DNA from: Jiangella alba
Lineage (GTDB): Bacteria > Actinomycetota > Actinomycetes > Jiangellales > Jiangellaceae
NCBI RefSeq assembly: GCF_900106035.1
Contig: NZ_FNUC01000004.1
Location: 620,001-684,000, forward strand
Direction of reading: 5' to 3'
Length of the DNA: 64,000 bases
A program made the position numbers and the translations under genes. The notes beneath the pieces were generated by a model, which did no database searches, was not told the origin of the DNA, and worked only from the letters and a program-made list of their open reading frames with translations. Positions 56,773-64,000 of the stretch are shown piece after piece; the first letter of the stretch is position 1; each line of letters opens with the position of its first letter.

Positions 56773-57714
56773 GTGACCGTGAACGACGCCACGGAGCTGA
56801 CCCGGCTCCCCCTCCCCGGCCCCGTCGCCGGCCCCCTCGCAGGTCCCGTTGCCGGCCCCCGCATCGCGACCACCCGCGTCGACACCACCCGCGTCGCGAC
56901 CACCCGCGACTACGTGATGTGCCGTCCGGAGCACTTCTCCGTCCATTACTCGATCAACGTGTGGATGGATCCATCCACACCGGTCAATGTTGATCGTGCG
57001 TTGACGCAGTGGGACGACCTGCGCGCGACGTACGAGCGGCTCGGCCACCGCGTGCACCAGCTCGACCCGCGGCCCGGCCTGCCCGACATGGTGTTCGCGG
57101 CGAACGGCGCGTTCGTGGTCGGCGACCGCGCGCTCGGAGCCCGGTTCCGCGAGCTGGTCCGGGCCGACGAGGCGCCGGCGCACCGGTCGTGGCTGGAGGC
57201 CGCGGGCGTCGCCGTCACCGAGCCGGTCGCCGTCAACGAGGGCGAGGGCGACTTCGCGTGGGCCGGCGGGCGGATCCTGGCCGGCGCAGGGTTCCGGTCC
57301 GACCCCGCCGCGCACGCCGAGCTGGCCGCCGTCTTCGAGGTGCCGGTGGTGCCGCTGGAGCTCGTCGACCCGCGCTTCTACCACCTCGACACCGCGCTCG
57401 CCGTCCTCGACGCGACGACGATCGCGTACTACCCGCCGGCGTTCTCACCGGCCAGCCAGGCGCTGCTGGCCGGACTGTTCCCCGAGGCGATCGTCGCCAC
57501 CGAGGCCGACGCGCTCGTGCTCGGGCTGAACGCCGTCAGCGACGGCCGGCACGTGGTGCTCGCCGCGCAGGCGCACGATCTCGCCGACGCCGTCGACCGG
57601 GCCGGGTTCGAGCCGATTCCCGTCGACGTCTCCGAGCTGTTGAGGTCCGGTGGCGGCGTCAAGTGCGCCACTCTGGAACTGCACGCCCCCACCATCGCCG
57701 AGGAGCACCCGTGA
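56773..57714 (+). CDS. Dimethylargininase / amidinohydrolase-like enzyme
   Basis: A 313-aa guanidino-group-modifying enzyme of the DDAH type. Conserved parts: YVMCRPEHFSVHYSINVWMDP, GLPDMVFAANGAFVVGD, NEGEGDFAWAGG, FYHLDTALAVLD (catalytic His) and GGGVKCATLELH with the nucleophilic Cys near the C-terminus. About 50 N-terminal residues, with LAGPVAGP-like and TTRV repeats, precede the core and are unusual; translation could alternatively begin nearer ATG 56917. Coupled to rocD by 4 nt overlap, it would yield citrulline/ornithine-pathway intermediates from (methyl)arginine. Confidence 0.88.
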   Translation: MTVNDATELTRLPLPGPVAGPLAGPVAGPRIATTRVDTTRVATTRDYVMCRPEHFSVHYSINVWMDPSTPVNVDRALTQWDDLRATYERLGHRVHQLDPRPGLPDMVFAANGAFVVGDRALGARFRELVRADEAPAHRSWLEAAGVAVTEPVAVNEGEGDFAWAGGRILAGAGFRSDPAAHAELAAVFEVPVVPLELVDPRFYHLDTALAVLDATTIAYYPPAFSPASQALLAGLFPEAIVATEADALVLGLNAVSDGRHVVLAAQAHDLADAVDRAGFEPIPVDVSELLRSGGGVKCATLELHAPTIAEEHP

Positions 57715-58934
57715 CGATGCAGACCACCCGCACCCAGGACGCGATCGCCCTCGTCGAGAGCAGCACCGCGCACAACTACCACCCGCTTCCCGTCGTCGTC
57801 GCCGAGGCCGAGGGCGCGTGGGTCACCGACGTCGAGGGCCGCCGCTACCTCGACTTCCTCGCCGCGTACTCCGCGGTGAACTTCGGCCACCGGCACCCGC
57901 AGATCGTCGCCGCCGTCAAGACGCAGCTCGACCGCGTCACGCTGACCAGCCGCGCGTTCCACCACGACGTGCTCGGCCCGTTCGCCCGCGAGCTGGCCGA
58001 CCTCGCCGGCAAGGAGCTCGTGCTGCCGATGAACACCGGCGCCGAGGCGGTCGAGACCGGCCTCAAGGTGGCCCGCAAGTGGGGCTACGAGGTCAAGGGC
58101 GTGCCGGAGGACCAGGCGACGATCATCGTCGCGGAGGGCAACTTCCACGGCCGCACCATCAGCGTCGTCAGCTTCTCCACCGACCCGGTCGCGCGCACCC
58201 ACTTCGGCCCGTTCACGCCCGGTTTCCGGGTCGTCCCGTACGGCGACGCCGCGGCGATGGCGGCCGCGATCGACGACACCACGGTGGGCGTGCTGGTCGA
58301 GCCGGTACAGGGCGAGGCCGGCGTCGTCGTCCCGCTGCCCGGGTACCTCGCGGAGGTGCGGCGGCTGTGCGACGAGCGGCGGGTGCTGTTCATCGCCGAC
58401 GAGATCCAGTCCGGCCTCGGCCGCACCGGCACCACGTTCGCCTGCGAGCACGAGGGCGTCGTGCCCGACCTCTACCTGCTCGGCAAGGCGCTCGGCGGCG
58501 GCGTCGTGCCGGTGTCCGCGGTCGTCGGCAACAGCGACGTCCTCGGCGTCATCCATCCCGGCGAGCACGGCAGCACGTTCGGCGGCAACCCACTGGCCTG
58601 CGCGGCCGGGCGCGCCGTCGTCGCCATGCTGGCGACCGGCGAGTGGCAGCGGGCCGCCGTCGAGCTGGGCGCGCACCTGCACGCGCGGCTGCGCGAGCTG
58701 ATCGGGCACGGGGTGGTCGAGGTCCGCGGGCGCGGGCTCTGGGCCGGAGTCGACATCAACCCGGAACTCATGAGCGGCCGGGAGGCGTGCGAGGCGCTGC
58801 TGGCCGAGGGCGTCCTCGTCAAGGACACGCACGGCTCGACCATCCGGTTCGCGCCGCCGCTCGTGGTGACGCGCGACGAGATCGACCTCGCGGTCGACGC
58901 GCTGGGCCGGGTGCTGGCGGCGCGCGGGGCGTGA
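57711..58934 (+). CDS. rocD: Ornithine aminotransferase
   Basis: A 407-aa class III aminotransferase converting ornithine to glutamate semialdehyde. Motifs: YLDFLAAYSAVNFGHRHP, MNTGAEAVETGLKVARKW, EPVQGEAGVVVPLPGYL, IADEIQSGLGRTG and the PLP lysine in LLGKALGGG. HGSTFGGNPLACAA follows. Start at GTG 57711 or ATG 57717. Overlap with the DDAH gene marks an arginine-catabolic operon. Confidence 0.94.
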   Translation: MTMQTTRTQDAIALVESSTAHNYHPLPVVVAEAEGAWVTDVEGRRYLDFLAAYSAVNFGHRHPQIVAAVKTQLDRVTLTSRAFHHDVLGPFARELADLAGKELVLPMNTGAEAVETGLKVARKWGYEVKGVPEDQATIIVAEGNFHGRTISVVSFSTDPVARTHFGPFTPGFRVVPYGDAAAMAAAIDDTTVGVLVEPVQGEAGVVVPLPGYLAEVRRLCDERRVLFIADEIQSGLGRTGTTFACEHEGVVPDLYLLGKALGGGVVPVSAVVGNSDVLGVIHPGEHGSTFGGNPLACAAGRAVVAMLATGEWQRAAVELGAHLHARLRELIGHGVVEVRGRGLWAGVDINPELMSGREACEALLAEGVLVKDTHGSTIRFAPPLVVTRDEIDLAVDALGRVLAARGA

Positions 58935-58994
58935 CGTCCGCCACGCCGCGGCCGACGACACCTGCCGGACACCTGACAGGCGTACGGTGACCCG

Positions 58995-59171
58995 GTGCCG
59001 AAGAAGCCCGACGACGAGGTCACCGTTCTCCGCGTCAACCCCGCCGTCTGGGCGCAGGCGTTGAAGGCCGCTGACGGCGACGCCAGACGCATCGAGATCC
59101 GCGGCGAGTTCGACGTCGTCGTGCACAACGAACCGTTGCCGCCGGGCGAGCGGGTGAAGCGCACGTCGTGA
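58995..59171 (+). CDS. Small hypothetical protein
   Basis: A 58-aa protein (VPKKPDDEVTVLRVNPAVWA...EPLPPGERVKRTS) that I do not recognise. No signal or membrane segment. Its TGA overlaps the GTG start of the S8 protease by 4 nt (GTGA), which supports translation. A role as a small partner of the protease is only inferred from coupling. Confidence 0.6.
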   Translation: MPKKPDDEVTVLRVNPAVWAQALKAADGDARRIEIRGEFDVVVHNEPLPPGERVKRTS

Positions 59172-61459
59172 ACCGCCGGCTGCTGCTCGCTCTCGCGGCC
59201 CTGGTCGTCGTCATCGCGGCCGCCGTCGTGGTCATCGTCGTGACACGGGACGACGCCGGCGGCTCTGGCGGTCCCGTCGGCGCGCTCAGCGACGAGCAGC
59301 GGGCGCTGCTCGACTCCGCCGTCCCGGCCGCCGACTGCCCCGACGAGCCGCTCGCCGCGCCCGGCGACGACGCGCTGGTCGCGCTGGACGTGCTGCGCGT
59401 CGACGAGAACGACTGTCTCGTCGCGACCACCGAGTACGTCCCGGCCGACGAGGTCGAGGCGCGACGGGCCGAGCTGCTGGCGGAGGACGGCGTCGTCGCC
59501 GCGGGCGTGGTCGGCGAGGTCGCCGTCGACGCGGAGGACGACCGCCGGCGCGACCAGTGGGCGCTGGACCGGCTCGGCGCCGACAAGGGCTCGCCGGAGC
59601 TGCCCTGGCCGGACGGCGACGGCGCCCTGCTGGCGGTCCTCGACACCGGCATCGACGAGACGCACCCGGACCTCGGCGACGCCGTCGTCGAACGCCGCCA
59701 CTACCCCGGCGAGGGCGCGCACGACCCGGACGGCCACGGCACGCACGTCGCCGGCATCGCGGCCGCCCGGCGCGACAACGGCGGCATCGTCGGGGTCGCG
59801 CCGCGGGTGAGCGTCCTCGACGTGCCGGTGCGGCTGAAGGACGCCAACGACGCCGGTCCGAGCTGGCCGACCGGGCTGGTCTGGGCCGTCAACCACGACG
59901 CCGACGCGGTCAACATGTCCTTCGGCGGGCCGATTGCGGAGTCGCCCGACGTCGAGGAGACCCAGGATCTCGAGGTCGAGGCGGCGGCGGTGTACTTCGC
60001 CGTCAGCAACGACGTGGTCGTGGTCTCGTCCGGCGGCAACTGCGGCCCGTCGCCGCTCACCGGCTGCGACGAGCACAACCAGCTGCAGACTCCGGCCGCC
60101 CTGCCCGACGTGATCGCCGTCGGCGCGGTCCAGGAGGACTTCGACCTCGCCGGGTACTCCACGCGCAACGAGTACATCGACCTCGTCGCGCCGGGCGGCG
60201 GTGACCTGCGCAACGCCGTCCTGTCCACCTGGCCCGGCGGCGGGCACAAGGCGATCCAGGGCACCTCCCAGGCCGCGCCGCACGTCGCGGCCGCGGCCGC
60301 GTTGATCCGGGCGGCCGCGCCGGAAGCGCCCGGCGCCGCGATCGCGCACGCGCTGGTCGACACCGCCGACCTCGATCCGCTGGACGAGGAGGACCGGCTG
60401 GGACTCGGCGTGGGCCGCGGCTTCCTGGACATCGCCGACGCGCTGGAGCAGGTCCTGGACGGCGAGCCGCCCGCGACGCCGACGCTGGACGGCACGCGCG
60501 TGGCCTATGCCAACGACACCGGACTGTTCGCGTTCGACGGCGCGCGAGTGGAGCGCGTCCGGCCGGCCGACGTCGGCACCGCGGTGCGCTGGGTGGACTG
60601 GGCCGCCGACGGGTCGCTGCTCGTCGGCGCCGACGACGGCGAGCTGTTCTCCTGGGACGCGGGGAGCGCGGAGCTGGCCGAAGCGCCGTGCGACTGGTGC
60701 TCGGAGAGCCGGCCCGCGTTCCTGGAGGACACCGAGGTCGACGGCGAGACCGGCGCCTTCGTCGTCGGCATGGACTATGCGGGGACGATGACCTGGTACG
60801 ACGCCGCGACCCTGGAGGAGACCGCGACCACCACCGCGACGTTCCCGGCCGACGCGGTCGGGTCGAAGACCCTGCTCGGCGCGGTCAGCGGGCAGTTGCT
60901 CGTGCACGAGTCCGGCGGTGCGCAGGCGTCGGAACGGGTGTGGCTGCTCGACCCGGCCTCCGGCAGCGCCGAGCTGTCGTACGACGTCATGGGGTCGCCG
61001 CAGGCCGCGATCGCCGTCACCGCCGGCGGCACGCGGGTCGCCGTCACCACCGGCTACGGCGCGTGCGGCGCCGAGACGACGGTGCTCGACGGCGCCGACC
61101 TCAGCGAGCTCGCGGCCGCCACGGTGCCCGACGGTGTGATCGTCGAGGAGGCGTTCTTCAACGGCGAGACCCTCTACGCGATCATGACCGAGACCGCGGG
61201 CACCTGTTCGGCGTTCTCGCCGGCCGGGCTCTGGCGGCTCGACGGCGACCAGTGGCAGGAGGTCTCCGACGTCCCCTACGGCGCGCGGCCGCTGGAAGGC
61301 CTGCCCGGCGGGGTCGAGCAGAGCTGGCTGATCGCGCGGCCGGACCAGCAGGCCGAGTTCGTCCCGCAGGTGCCCGGCGCACCGTCGGAGGCCGACCTGG
61401 GCCCGATCACGCACGGCCCCTGGGCGACGCCGACCCGCACCGAGGTTCCCTGGGGGTAG
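59168..61459 (+). CDS. Membrane-anchored S8 protease with C-terminal propeller-like region
   Basis: A 763-aa protease. An uncleaved anchor or signal (LLLALAALVVVIAAAVVVIVV) precedes a propeptide-like region. The triad is Asp in AVLDTGIDETHPD, His in DGHGTHVAGI and Ser in QGTSQAAPHVAAAAAL. From about residue 440 repeated beta segments (TRVAYANDTGLFAFDG, GSLLVGADDGELFSW, WLLDPASGSAELSYDV) suggest a WD/Kelch-like propeller. It acts at the cell surface, possibly in protein maturation. Confidence 0.9.
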   Translation: MNRRLLLALAALVVVIAAAVVVIVVTRDDAGGSGGPVGALSDEQRALLDSAVPAADCPDEPLAAPGDDALVALDVLRVDENDCLVATTEYVPADEVEARRAELLAEDGVVAAGVVGEVAVDAEDDRRRDQWALDRLGADKGSPELPWPDGDGALLAVLDTGIDETHPDLGDAVVERRHYPGEGAHDPDGHGTHVAGIAAARRDNGGIVGVAPRVSVLDVPVRLKDANDAGPSWPTGLVWAVNHDADAVNMSFGGPIAESPDVEETQDLEVEAAAVYFAVSNDVVVVSSGGNCGPSPLTGCDEHNQLQTPAALPDVIAVGAVQEDFDLAGYSTRNEYIDLVAPGGGDLRNAVLSTWPGGGHKAIQGTSQAAPHVAAAAALIRAAAPEAPGAAIAHALVDTADLDPLDEEDRLGLGVGRGFLDIADALEQVLDGEPPATPTLDGTRVAYANDTGLFAFDGARVERVRPADVGTAVRWVDWAADGSLLVGADDGELFSWDAGSAELAEAPCDWCSESRPAFLEDTEVDGETGAFVVGMDYAGTMTWYDAATLEETATTTATFPADAVGSKTLLGAVSGQLLVHESGGAQASERVWLLDPASGSAELSYDVMGSPQAAIAVTAGGTRVAVTTGYGACGAETTVLDGADLSELAAATVPDGVIVEEAFFNGETLYAIMTETAGTCSAFSPAGLWRLDGDQWQEVSDVPYGARPLEGLPGGVEQSWLIARPDQQAEFVPQVPGAPSEADLGPITHGPWATPTRTEVPWG

Positions 61460-61535
61460 GTGTGTCTCCCGGGTCCGCTGCCGAGAGCCACACTCTGGCT
61501 GTCACAGGGGCCGTCCGGCGGGGACCTTCACCCGT

Positions 61536-62684
61536 GTGAGCGGGACGGGCCAGAGCGTGCTGCGGCAGGCGGTGGAGTCGTTGTTGCGTGCCCGCGCCGA
61601 CGCCGAACGCGAGCTGCACGACGTCGCCACCCGGGCCGCGAAGGCCGCGCTGCGCCCGTCCGAGGCGGCCCGCGCCGCGCGGCACCCGCTGGTCCGGCAC
61701 GCCGCCGACGACACCGCCGCCCTGGCCGGAGCGCTCCCCGCCGAGCTGACCGCAGTCGCCGTCGCCACGCGCACCGCGATCGCCACCGAGATCCACGCCC
61801 TCCTCTCCCTTCTCGCCGTCGATCACCACCAGCTGCCGCCGCTGCCCCCGCTCGACCCGGTCGCGCTCGCCGTCCCGGGCGCCGCCGGGTTCGTGCGGGC
61901 CTTCCCGGACGGTTTCGCCCGCTCCTACGTGGCCACCGTGCTCGGCGACCTCTCCGGCGGCCGCGCCACGTCCAAGGCCGACGCCGCCGCTCAGCCCGCC
62001 GCCCGGCAGCTCGCCATCGACGACGCGCGCGACCGCATCGTGGCGGCGGTCTCCGCGCCCCACCAGGCCGTCGTGCGGGCGTGGTTGTCGGACGAGGCGT
62101 GCCATGCGGTCGAGATCCACGGTCCGCAGGTCAGCGACCGCGAGCTCGAACTCCGCGTCGGCTGGACCCGCCCACCCGACCACTCCACCCCCGGCGCCGA
62201 CCCCTGGCGCCTCCGCCCCGACGGCAAGGTCGTCTCGCGACACCGGGCCGGCTCGGAAGCGAGCCGCTTCACCTCGCCCGAGGCATTCGCCCGTCCGATC
62301 GACGTCCTGCTGACTCATGCCGGCCAGTACCCGGGCGGCCTCGACACGTTCTTCGCCGACCACGCCGACGATGGGGTGGCCGCGTTCTTCCTGCCGGCCG
62401 GCACCGCGGGTCTAGGTCCTGGCGACACCTTCGGCCATCGAGGCGCCGGCACGGGCACGACCGAGGCTGCTCAGGACTGGGTCCGGGTACGAGCCGACGC
62501 CATGCGCAAGGACGGCGAATGCGCGCCGCCCGTACGCACGCTGGCCTACGATCCGCTCGCAGAAGGCGACGACCCGGGCGTCAGGATGGTCTTCCGAGAG
62601 GGCCCCGCCGGCTGGACCATGACCACGTACTATCCGTCATCAGCACCTGGATCCGACAACGTACGCCTGGAGAACCCCGCGTGA
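61536..62684 (+). CDS. Candidate polymorphic toxin with RNase-A-like C-terminus
   Basis: A 382-aa protein that I do not firmly recognise. About 200 N-terminal residues are helical and Ala-rich (AVESLLRARADAERELHDVA...). The C-terminal part has RPDGKVVSRHRAGSEASRFTS and ends VRMVFREGPAGWTMTTYYPS. This pattern resembles bacterial CdiA-CT RNase-A-like toxins, with an early His and a terminal TxYP strand. No signal peptide. The downstream gene overlaps by 4 nt and is immunity-sized. Toxin identity is an inference. Confidence 0.55.
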   Translation: MSGTGQSVLRQAVESLLRARADAERELHDVATRAAKAALRPSEAARAARHPLVRHAADDTAALAGALPAELTAVAVATRTAIATEIHALLSLLAVDHHQLPPLPPLDPVALAVPGAAGFVRAFPDGFARSYVATVLGDLSGGRATSKADAAAQPAARQLAIDDARDRIVAAVSAPHQAVVRAWLSDEACHAVEIHGPQVSDRELELRVGWTRPPDHSTPGADPWRLRPDGKVVSRHRAGSEASRFTSPEAFARPIDVLLTHAGQYPGGLDTFFADHADDGVAAFFLPAGTAGLGPGDTFGHRGAGTGTTEAAQDWVRVRADAMRKDGECAPPVRTLAYDPLAEGDDPGVRMVFREGPAGWTMTTYYPSSAPGSDNVRLENPA

Positions 62685-63193
62685 TCCCACGGACGAAGGC
62701 CTTCGCCAGGTACATCGGGACCTGGTTCGACACCACCGACTCCGCCGATCTGTACATCGAGGCGTGCGAGCGGGCTCCGAAGCGGCTCGCCGAAGACGCT
62801 GACGGCAGCTTCCACGCCATTCGCGACGAGTTCGCGGCGCACATCCGCGACTCGTCGAACCCGCCCATGCGTGGTTCGAGCCAGTGGGCGACGGACGAGT
62901 GGTACCGGAGCGTCTGGTACGACCTGTTCGGGCCGGAGGCGCCGCCCGGCGACCCGTACCCCGTGCCGGCCGATCAGTGGGGCCGGGAGCGGCTCACCGA
63001 CTACATGCTGCACGCGGTCGACGAGGACGAGGAGGGCAGCAGCGAGGGGGCCGCGGCGTGGCTGGCGGCGCGCGGGCTGACCGCCCAGGGCGTGTACGAC
63101 GCGATCTCCGGCGAGACCGTGCGGCGGCCGGAGCCGGAGGGGTACGCCGATCACCTGCGGCGGCTCACCGAGGCGGGTCTGCGGGAGGCGTGA
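62681..63193 (+). CDS. Hypothetical protein, candidate immunity partner
   Basis: A 170-aa acidic protein starting at GTG 62681 (VIPRTKAFARYIGTWFDTTDSADLYIE...). It is rich in Asp/Glu and Trp/Tyr (DEWYRSVWYDLFGPEAPPGD), with no membrane segment. Coupled by GTGA to the upstream candidate toxin, it has the size and charge expected of an immunity protein. No family was recognised. Its last 29 nt overlap the convergent chelatase gene. Confidence 0.55.
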   Translation: MIPRTKAFARYIGTWFDTTDSADLYIEACERAPKRLAEDADGSFHAIRDEFAAHIRDSSNPPMRGSSQWATDEWYRSVWYDLFGPEAPPGDPYPVPADQWGRERLTDYMLHAVDEDEEGSSEGAAAWLAARGLTAQGVYDAISGETVRRPEPEGYADHLRRLTEAGLREA

Positions 63194-63857
63194 CCGCCCG
63201 GTAGCGCTCCGCGATGAGGGCGGCGACCAGGGGGTGCGGCCCGATCGGCGGGGCGACGACGTCGGCGCCGGAGGCGTCCAGGCGCTGCTGGAAGAGCCCG
63301 GGCGCGAGCAGGTACGACGCCACGCCGACGCGGGGGTGGCCGGCGGCGCGGAGGGACGCGACCGCGTCGGGCACGGGCGGCGAGGCCGTCGTCACGAAGG
63401 CCGGCACGACCGGGCGGGCCAGCGCCGACGCCAGCAAGGACGCGGCGACGGAGACCTCGGCGAGGGCCGACTCGTCGGACGAGCCGGCGGCGGCCAGCAC
63501 GACGGCGGACGGCAGGTCGGGAGAAGCAGAACGCAGCCGCGCCTCGACGGCGGCCACCACGGCGGGGTCCGGGCCGAGCGCCGGCGTCACGATCGCGCGC
63601 CCACCGTCCGCAGCCACGGCCGAGGGAACGTCGACCCGCACGTGATACCCCGACGCGAGGAACATCGGCACCACGACGGCGCGCGAGCCGTCGGGCACGG
63701 ACGCCAGCACCGAGGACAGCGTCGGCCCGATCACGTCGACGTACGCCACCCGGACGTCCACCCCCGGCAGCAACGTACGCACGCCGGCGAGCAGCGATTC
63801 CAGTACGACGGGGCCTTCGGGGGCGCGGGTCCCGTGCGCCACGGCGATGAGAGTCAC
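63165..63857 (-). CDS. CbiX/SirB-type sirohydrochlorin chelatase-like protein
   Basis: A 230-aa two-lobed protein. VTLIAVAHGTRAPEG contains the active His, VPMFLASGYHVRVDVP the second metal-binding His; the second lobe has AAGSSDE, VASYLLAPGLFQQRL and IGPHPLVAALI. This is the pattern of the long actinobacterial CbiX form that inserts Fe or Co into sirohydrochlorin for siroheme or cobalamin. No sulfite or nitrite reductase gene is visible in the window. Confidence 0.88.
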   Translation of the reverse strand: MTLIAVAHGTRAPEGPVVLESLLAGVRTLLPGVDVRVAYVDVIGPTLSSVLASVPDGSRAVVVPMFLASGYHVRVDVPSAVAADGGRAIVTPALGPDPAVVAAVEARLRSASPDLPSAVVLAAAGSSDESALAEVSVAASLLASALARPVVPAFVTTASPPVPDAVASLRAAGHPRVGVASYLLAPGLFQQRLDASGADVVAPPIGPHPLVAALIAERYRAVTPPADPPR

Positions 63858-63892
63858 GGGACAAGTCTGCGCGATGTTCGTACCGTCGGATC

Positions 63893-64000
63893 ATGACGTA
63901 CGACCCGAGCGCCCAGGGCCCGTTCCGGCAGCGGGCCCGCCGCGTGGTCCGCCCGCAGGGCCCGCCGACGCAGCCGCTGGCGATCCGCGGCCTGCAGAGC
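63893..64000 (+). CDS. Partial gene at right edge
   Basis: ATG 63893 opens 36 codons without a stop (MTYDPSAQGPFRQRARRVVR...) to the window end. TACCGT at 63881-63886 is a plausible -10, giving a leaderless start. Divergent from the chelatase. Too short to identify. Confidence 0.45.
   Translation, partial: MTYDPSAQGPFRQRARRVVRPQGPPTQPLAIRGLQS

Overview
The window is 64 kb of chromosome from a high-GC actinobacterium. Coding is dense, GTG starts are common, and many genes overlap by 4 nt. Several markers point to actinomycetes: a mycothiol-dependent maleylpyruvate isomerase-type gene, an F420-type LLM oxidoreductase, a zinc-dependent metalloprotease of the F420-associated family, the actinobacterial order ppa/dacB-metalloprotease-tilS-hpt-ftsH-folE, LPxTG anchoring and a fused RhaD aldolase/dehydrogenase. 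A Jiangella- or Nocardioides-like genome is my impression only. No tRNA, rRNA, CRISPR array, integrase or intact IS was seen.

Layout. 1-6 kb: a truncated SH3-domain secreted protein, purF, an SDR oxidoreductase, two small hypotheticals and an M20 dipeptidase. 6-13 kb: a 58-nt palindrome, a secreted ExeM-type nuclease, an LPxTG-anchored 5'-nucleotidase and a lipoprotein/secreted-protein pair. 13-19 kb: an L-rhamnose operon (LacI regulator, rhaI, rhaM, rhaD fusion, rhaB). 19-22.7 kb: a class C serine hydrolase, an ECF sigma/anti-sigma pair and a frameshifted maleylpyruvate isomerase-type gene. 22.7-27.8 kb: a compact lasso-peptide locus. 27.8-32.8 kb: an AAA ATPase, a VapBC-type toxin-antitoxin pair, TetR/VOC, and ArsR/MFS. 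32.7-36 kb: purSQL. 36-45.9 kb: an orphan winged-helix regulator, a giant subtilase with C-terminal malectin-like region, purB, a GPGG micro-protein, TetR/GAP transporter and RHH/VOC. 46-56 kb: LLM oxidoreductase, folE, ftsH, hpt, tilS, metalloprotease, dacB, ppa and an NlpC/P60 hydrolase. 56-64 kb: Lrp regulator with a DDAH/RocD arginine module, a second subtilase, a candidate RNase-type toxin with partner protein, a CbiX-type chelatase and a gene cut by the right edge.

The most interesting system is the lasso-peptide locus. A 45-aa precursor (24725..24862) has a deduced core GGAEKSIEAKQRPYD after a penultimate leader Thr, with Glu8 as the ring acceptor. It is followed by an Asn-synthetase-like cyclase, a Cys/His/Asp leader peptidase and a GNAT acetyltransferase, all translationally coupled. 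The core keeps Glu8, Lys10, Arg12 and Tyr14 as in albusnodin, an acetylated lasso peptide, so the product may be acetylated. Upstream sits a GntR/HutC regulator translationally coupled to a Leu/Ile/Val-type binding protein that has no signal peptide. The same palindrome, ACTTG-N6-CAAGT, lies on the regulator's own start and twice on the precursor promoter. This suggests a cytosolic ligand-sensing circuit controlling the lasso operon.

Genes probably work together in several modules: purine synthesis (purF, purSQL, purB) plus salvage (hpt); extracellular DNA/nucleotide scavenging (nuclease plus nucleotidase); rhamnose catabolism; arginine/methylarginine catabolism (DDAH plus RocD under Lrp); and cell-wall turnover (dacB, NlpC/P60). 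All functional calls rest on reading motifs by eye; no database search was run.
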